Source of the DNA: Imbricaverruca yamaguchii
Taxonomy: Eukaryota; Arthropoda; Thecostraca; Neoverrucidae
Direction: 5' to 3'
Length of the DNA: 64,000 nt
Assembly (NCBI GenBank): GCA_034440575.1
Contig: JAOTOL010001437.1
Span: 619,501-683,500, forward strand
Under the pieces are notes generated by a model. It searched no databases, was not told the DNA's origin, and was given only the letters and a program-made list of their open reading frames with translations. Shown here piece after piece: positions 58,593 to 64,000 of the stretch. The number at the start of each line of letters is the position of its first letter. The stretch's first letter is position 1. Position numbers and translations under genes: made by a program.

Positions 58593-59524
58593 AGTGTGTC
58601 CACAATTTCCCCGCGGCGGTATGTGGTGCCTGCCTCTGCGCCTGCACCAGTGAAGTCGCATGGCCGGCGCCCTGTCGCCGCTCGTCCAGCACCCATTACG
58701 GTGCGTTATGGTGCCGTCTGTAAGCTGGCGCCTATCGTCAGTCGGCGAAGCTGTCTGTGTTATCTGACTTCCTCGCCGCCTGTGTCGGCGGAGCTCCTCG
58801 CATCCCCGTCATCATAGGGAGCAGGAAAATCATCGGTCTTCTAGAGTGGCCACTCGCACTACCAGATAGCTTCAAAAAGTCGAGAGCCTTCTATTTGGAT
58901 GAGGATGTGGATGACAGTTGGATGACCGCCAGTGTGAGGCCGCCAGCAAAAACCAACACGAAACTGGGGAGCTGGAAGTTCGGCGACCAAGGTTCTCATG
59001 GGGGCGCTTTTGCTCCGTCCAGATGTGATCCTTCAGTGGGAAGGAGCGGAAGTGGCACGTGGCCAAACGCGACCGAAATACCACCTCTGGTGTAGGATCT
59101 TCCGCTGATACGCGGATCAAATGTCGTTTAGCGCTGACTGAAGCTAGGCCGACATGGGTAGTGGTTCGATATTTTCCAGTGCGTGGGAGGCCGGTCTGGA
59201 CGCTGGTCCTTTGTTCATGTGGTGGCAGACGAAACAATCTGTTTGGATTGCGCGAAAATTGAATTGCAGCAAGGCTGATGAATTAAATTAGTGTTGGTAA
59301 GGCTTACAAAATATATTTGATGATTTGGTACCTTTGTAAAATGTATGCTTTTAAGATACAATTTGGCACATCACGAACAGTAGGGTGTAGAATTGTATTG
59401 TAATTTTCCCCGCCACCCTAACAGCCGACATTACATTATCAGGCAGCGCACACTTCCAATGAAGCGCGTGGTGTGCTCATGTCGCCGCCGCCCACACCAA
59501 CTTCAGGCCAGGCTGAAGCCCCTC
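58593..59524. other. no gene recognised
   Basis: Overlapping frames of 112-121 codons on both strands (58,757-59,237) show no motif. GC is moderate. An exon is possible but unsupported. Confidence 0.4.
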
Positions 59525-59807
59525 CCCCACCCATAAGTTTGATATCCCCCCATAAGGTTTCCCGCGTACATGGAAAGAACGGCGCGCGGCAGAGCGCCGT
59601 AATTTGGCATACATTTTCAACATCAATTTGGCATGTTGTGTGAAAATTGTGATGTCAGGCCCTCTAGGGTTAATGAGTTATTCAAGGTCCAGTGAGGAAT
59701 CCTCCAAGAAAGTTCAACCGGTCGTCACGCTCTGGCGGATAAATATATTCGAATGGATCGTTCAGCGTTTGCTTATCTTTGGGGAGCAATCAAAATGCAT
59801 GAGAGGA

Positions 59808-59810
<3 letters not shown>
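59525..59810 (-). mobile_element. R1 family partial copy (copy f)
   Basis: GGCGCGCGGCAGAGCGCCGT, ATCAATTTGGCATGTTGTG, AATGAGTTATTCAAGGTCCA and CAGCGTTTGCTTATCTTTGG match copy b in the same orientation. The copy stops at a (TA)n tract. Confidence 0.75.

Positions 59811-59844
<34 letters not shown>
59811..59844. repeat. (TA)n microsatellite
   Basis: Pure run of about 34 bp at the break of R1 copy f. Confidence 0.97.
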
Positions 59845-59846
<2 letters not shown>

Positions 59847-59912
59847 CACTAGTTGGTTTTGCATATTTGGCCATTCCGACTCAAATCGAAGATTCTTCAG
59901 GACGGCAGCCAC

Positions 59913-60152
59913 CGTCACATCGTCACGCCGTCACGCCGTCACACCGTCACATCGTCATGCCGTCAATCTGTCACGCCGTTACACCTTCACACCGTCACAA
60001 TGACACGCCGTTATGCCGTCACACCATCACTTTGTCATGCTGTCACTCCGTCATGTCGTCAGGCTGTCACGCCGTCACACCGTCACGCCGTCACTACGTC
60101 ACGTCACACCGGCACACCGTCACGCCGTCACGCCGTCACGCAGAGACGTCGC
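59913..60152. repeat. 8-bp minisatellite GTCACRCC, about 30 copies
   Basis: GTCACGCC, GTCACACC, GTCACATC and GTCATGCC follow each other in strict 8-bp register with point changes. Confidence 0.93.
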
Positions 60153-60239
60153 GCCGGCGTCGTGTGAAGCTCCCACTCCCCCTCCCCCGGTCACCGCCTG
60201 CGGCGAGACGGAGGCGGCCACTGCCACTCTCGTCACCAA

Positions 60240-60475
60240 CTGACAGCAGCGTAAACACTCTGGTGACGTCACACAGCTGACAGCAGCGTGAACACTCTGG
60301 TGACGTCAAACAGCTGACCAGTCAGCGTGAACACTCTGGTGACGTCAAACAGCTTACCTGTCAGCGTAAACACTCTTGTGACATCACACAGCTGACAGCA
60401 GCGTAAACACTGGTTACGTTGCACAGTTGACGACAGCGTAAAAACTCTGCTGACGTCACACAGCTGACATGTCAG
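60240..60475. repeat. 37-bp repeat with TGACGTCA, 6 copies
   Basis: The unit contains CAGCTGACAGCAGCGT(A/G)AAC and ACTCTGGTGACGTCAC. The palindrome TGACGTCA (the CRE/ATF consensus) is exact in four of six copies, and CAGCTG (an E-box) occurs in most. No promoter or gene lies next to it. Confidence 0.9.
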
Positions 60476-60497
60476 TGCTGGCAGGCGTCGGGTCCTG

Positions 60498-60560
60498 TCC
60501 GTGGGTACCGCCCGTGGGTACCATCCGTGGGCGCCGTCCGTGGGTGCCGTCATCCGCCGA
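60498..60560. repeat. about 15-bp repeat GTGGGTRCCGTCC, 4 copies
   Basis: GTGGGTACCGCCC, GTGGGTACCATCC, GTGGGCGCCGTCC and GTGGGTGCCGTC follow one another. ATGCCGGCGGATGACGGCAT nearby is a further inverted copy (about 60,588). Confidence 0.85.
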
Positions 60561-60654
60561 CATCTTTGCCGTTGTGGCGGCACAGATGCCGGCGGATGAC
60601 GGCATCCGCGGACGGCACCCATTGACAAGACTCAAACGGAGAAGACTATACATA

Positions 60655-60985
60655 TGGACACTGAGCGGGCAGTGTGCCGACATCTGTACTGCTGCAGTAC
60701 TGGGCGAGCAGTGTGCCGACATCTATACTGCTGCAGTACTGGACGGGTAGTGTGCCAACATCTATACTGCTGCAGCACTGGGCGAGCAGTGTGCCCACAT
60801 CTATACTGCTGCAGTACTGGTCGAGCAGTGTGCCCACATCTATACTGCTGCAGTACTGGGCGGGCAGTGTGCCCACATCTATACTGCTGCAGCACTGGGC
60901 GGGCAGTGTGCCCACATCTATACTGCTGCAGTACTGGGCGAGCAGTGTGCCGACATCTATACTGCTGCAGCACTGAACGGGTAGA
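60655..60985. repeat. 39-bp minisatellite, about 8 copies
   Basis: The unit is GTGTGCC(G/C)ACATCTATACTG plus CTGCAGTACTGGGCGAGCA. Unrelated to the 39-bp unit at 2.4 kb. Confidence 0.95.
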
Positions 60986-61109
60986 CGGTGTGCCGACATC
61001 TGTCAGAGTCTATGGTGCCGAAGCGACTCACGGAGACGGTGCCGATTGTTCTCAGTGGGTGCGCTGATGGCATCACGCACACTAACATTACCAGCTGACA
61101 TGGCCGCCA

Positions 61110-61475
61110 CGGGCAGCGCTCGTCAGCTGCCACCGTCAGCAGCCACCGTCAGCTGCCGCCGTCAGCTGCCACCGTCAGCTGCCGCCGTCAGCTGCCACCG
61201 TCAACAGCAGCCGTCAGCTGCCACCGTCAGCTGCCACCGTCAGCTGCCACCGTCAGCTGCCACCGTCAGCTGCCACCGTCATCAGAGGTCGTCAGCTGCC
61301 ACCGCCAGCTGCCACCGTCAGCTGCCACCGTCAGCTGCCACCGTCAGCAGCCGCCGTCAGCTACCACCGTCATCAGAGGTCGTCAGCTGCCACCGCCAGC
61401 TGCCACCGTCAGCTTCCACCGTCAGCTGCCACCGTCAGCTGCCACCGCCAGCTGCCACCGTCAGCAGCCGCTGCG
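61110..61475. repeat. 13-bp minisatellite CAGCTGCCACCGT, about 27 copies
   Basis: Units with CCGCCGT and CAGCAGCC variants. A longer unit of about 96 bp marked by CATCAGAGGTCGTCAGCTGC repeats at 61,280 and 61,370. Confidence 0.94.
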
Positions 61476-61584
61476 TTCCCTGCTGACGTCACCGTCTCCA
61501 CGTCAGAGGTACACGGCGGGTCGGGTCTGGAGACCACGTGGTCATTTGACGGCCAGCAGTGAGCAGGTGGTCCTGTCAGGCCTG

Positions 61585-61745
61585 GCCATAGGCCAGTGTA
61601 CCCCGCAGTGTACCCCGTACTGCACCCCGCAGTGTACCCCGTATTGAGCAGGTGGTTAGGTCAGGGCTGACCACCGGCCAGCGTACCCCGTATTGGGCAG
61701 GTGGTCAGGTCAGGGCTGACCACCGGCCAGTGTACCCCGCAGATC
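61585..61745. repeat. mixed tandem repeat (GTGTACCCCGCA and a 60-bp unit)
   Basis: GTGTACCCCG(C/T)A units of about 15 bp at 61,597-61,645, then two copies of about 60 bp with CAGGGCTGACCACCGGCCAG. Confidence 0.88.
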
Positions 61746-62069
61746 ATCTTGTCCGATACGGTGCTAAACGGAAGGTGGTTAGGGCGGGTCCTGATTGTTC
61801 GCATGCAAATGGTCCGGCTATCCGGGCGGCAGAGGGTCGTGTGTGCCAGCGACTCGGATTACCTCTGGCTACCTCTGCGGCGACTAACCAGCGTCACTGT
61901 GAGCCGTGCCAGGAGCGGGTCAAAGCAGAGGTCAAGGACGCGGGCTGTACCCGCACCCGCACCGTCTGATGACCCCACTGACATATTTTGGGTTGAGCCG
62001 CGAGGAAAAATTATTAGATGTTCCTATATGTTAACCCTTTTCCTTTCTGTTGTCTTTCTGACCAGACCC
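61746..62069. other. no gene recognised
   Basis: Short spacer before R1 copy g. Confidence 0.5.
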
Positions 62070-62865
62070 TCACACCCGGTCTCGAGGGGGGGGGTGATCA
62101 TTAAGTCATCATAACCTCTCCCTCTCATTTCCAAACTAAGCATCGCACGACAACGGAAGAGGTGACATGGAAAAGCGTTCGACGAGTAGGTTCAGAAACC
62201 ACTCAAAACATTTCCTCCGCTCAAAAAGTTACGTAACTAGATGGTTTATTAGGCCGCTATTGACGTCATGGTTTTGGATCTGAGGAGTTAATTTTATGGA
62301 AGATTAAGAAAAACATTCTTGGAATCAGAAGAAGAAGGCGAAATAAACTATGAGATCCAAACAAAATTGTCCACCCAATTTGCTATTGCAAGCTTCTGAA
62401 TTCTATATTTCCGGCTTTTCATAATGGGTAGAACGCACCTAGAAACGCTGTTCTAAATATGCTTCGTCTCATACAAAGGTCTTCCCTAAGACGGCTTCAT
62501 GGATTTTAAACTTAATTGGCAAGTATTCACAACAAATAAGTAATGGAAAACGAAAATAACATCCCTTTGGTGCATTTTGTTGCGTCTCTAAAAGCAAGTG
62601 AACGATGAAAGCTCCGTTCAAATATCCTTAACTGTGAAGACATGACAACTGGTTCAACGTGTTTGGAGGTTACCTCACTTGACGTTGACTAACTCGGTGG
62701 CCGTGGATGACCTGACCTGAAAATGTTTACACCACGTGTCCAATTGATGGGGAAACAGGTATGCTACTGTTGAGCGCGCTATAGAGGGCTATTTTTCCAC
62801 CGTCCCAGGAAACCCCCATGTGGCGGAAAAGGACCCCCCACCCCACCCGAGACGGCGGGGGTTAA
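62070..62865 (+). mobile_element. R1 family element with terminal inverted repeats (copy g)
   Basis: Starts CACACCCGGTCTCGAGGGGG and ends CCCCACCCGAGACGGCGGGG, imperfect inverted repeats of each other. It is about 795 bp long and collinear with copy e: AACTAAGCATCGCACGA, GGTAGAACGCACCTAGAAAC, GGAGGTTACCTCACTTGACG and CAATTGATGGGG. It has no open frame of note. Confidence 0.78.
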
Positions 62866-63059
62866 GCAAGTTGTAGTGACTTGAAAACTTCAATGTGGCA
62901 CCCATCTTTTGTCTCATTTTGTCTTATTGCTTTGTTTTGCTTGGCTTCTTTTGTTTGTTTGTTGTTCGAAGAGCGCAGCCTACATATTTTTGTGTGGCTC
63001 CACTGGGCATCACGAGACCATATTTCCCAAGACAAAGCCATGGTCTGCCGACTCGTCTT

Positions 63060-63300
63060 TCCGGATACCCTTGCTAAGCCTGACTGGTACAGCACATGTA
63101 GCCGGATCCGCTGACCAAGCCTGACTGGCGCTGCGCTTAACCGGATTGTCCAGTTAAGCCTGAATGGCATAACACACTTAGTCGGATCCGCTAGCCAAGC
63201 CTGACTGGCGCTGTGCACGTAGCCGAATCCTCCGGCTAAGCCTGACTGGCAGAATGTACGTAGTCGGACCCACTGACCAAGTCTGACTAGTAAGACCCAA
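63060..63300. repeat. about 50-bp degenerate repeat, 5 copies
   Basis: AAGCCTGACTGGC, then about 12 variable bases, then TAGCCGGATCC(G/T)C(T/C)G recurs five times. Confidence 0.85.
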
Positions 63301-63628
63301 GCACGTGACATGTCAGCATCGCGCATTCACCAATCGCGATATATCAAGCATGATGCGAAACAGGTCTAAATATTTCTAGCTGAGCAACGCCAACAATATC
63401 TAAAAATGTTTGCATGGTGAGCATTTGTCCGATACCTACGCTACCTGGCATACAATCAGCTTAGCTGCCGTTCGTGTTTTCGTCTCACCATTGAAAATGA
63501 GTGCAGCAACTTGGAGAGACCCCAGTAACTTCATATTCCATCTGGCATGGCCATTAAGGGGTACTTCCCAGGCACTCAGGAAAATTCATTAGTTTTGACA
63601 TAACTTTGAATAAGAGATGGAATTTGTT
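63301..63628. other. no gene recognised
   Basis: Short frames only. Confidence 0.5.
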
Positions 63629-63778
<150 letters not shown>

Positions 63779-64000
63779 AATGGCGGGAGCCGTTAGATGG
63801 CAGTTTTTCTGTGTCTAAAGCGTTGTAAAGCTGAATTCTTCAGACTGTTCGAAGCTTATTGAAAGCATATATGTTTTCCACAAAGAGCGCTAAGCTTTAT
63901 TACTCACATTTAAACGATAGCTTAACGGTGAGTGGCATCCCTTAGGGCCATGGACGGGCACGCATAGCCAGAAACAATACCGCGACAGGTACGCTTTCTG

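Overview
This window looks like gene-poor, repeat-dense nuclear DNA of an invertebrate animal. I found no intact host protein gene, rRNA gene or functional tRNA. Three things point to a eukaryote: decayed retrotransposon coding sequence (Penelope-like elements and one LINE of L2/CR1 type), tRNA-derived SINE sequence, and very long dinucleotide tracts. A degenerate TTAGG-type interstitial block at 57.2 kb and the abundance of Penelope-like elements fit an arthropod (decapod crustacean or chelicerate). That taxon call is an inference of low certainty.

About 18-19 kb (my own sum of estimated spans) is tandem repeat. There are roughly 25 unrelated minisatellites with units of 8 to 87 bp, plus (TA)n, (CT/GA)n and (GT)n tracts up to about 190 bp. 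The largest are a 39-bp array (2.4-3.9 kb, with an inverted relative at 21.3-22.2 kb), 59-bp (5.6-7.0 kb), 44-bp (10.4-11.2 kb), 33-bp (18.2-19.5 kb), 23-bp (35.9-37.1 kb), 46-bp (43.7-44.9 kb), 61-bp (46.3-49.2 kb) and 35-bp (52.3-53.1 kb). Nearly every long open frame, including one of 959 codons, is a by-product of these arrays.

Between the arrays lie mobile-element remains. Seven Penelope-like fragments carry reverse transcriptase motifs and/or the GIY-YIG endonuclease: 7.87-8.83 (-), 8.87-10.05 (+), 11.94-13.55 (-), 13.68-15.20 (+), 19.99-20.41 (+), 29.56-30.90 (-) with 30.96-31.23 (+) as its partner, and 57.6-58.26 (-). Three times, a minus copy and a plus copy sit head to head. One LINE reverse transcriptase (25.9-27.6 kb) has frameshifts and ends in an AAATA-type tail. 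A SINE at 9.38-9.56 kb has a perfect 16-bp target duplication inside a Penelope copy. A 223-bp hAT-type MITE at 16.35 kb is flanked by a perfect 8-bp duplication. A non-coding family of about 800 bp with GC-rich terminal inverted repeats, called R1 here, occurs at seven places (31.3, 33.4, 35.1, 43.2, 53.2, 59.5 and 62.1 kb). A 410-bp foldback element lies at 55.5 kb.

No operon or pathway is present. The biology here is repeat biology: array expansion, inverted pairing of retroelements, and a recurrent link between R1 and minisatellites with a GGYGGCAGC core. Boundaries and copy numbers were read by eye and are approximate.
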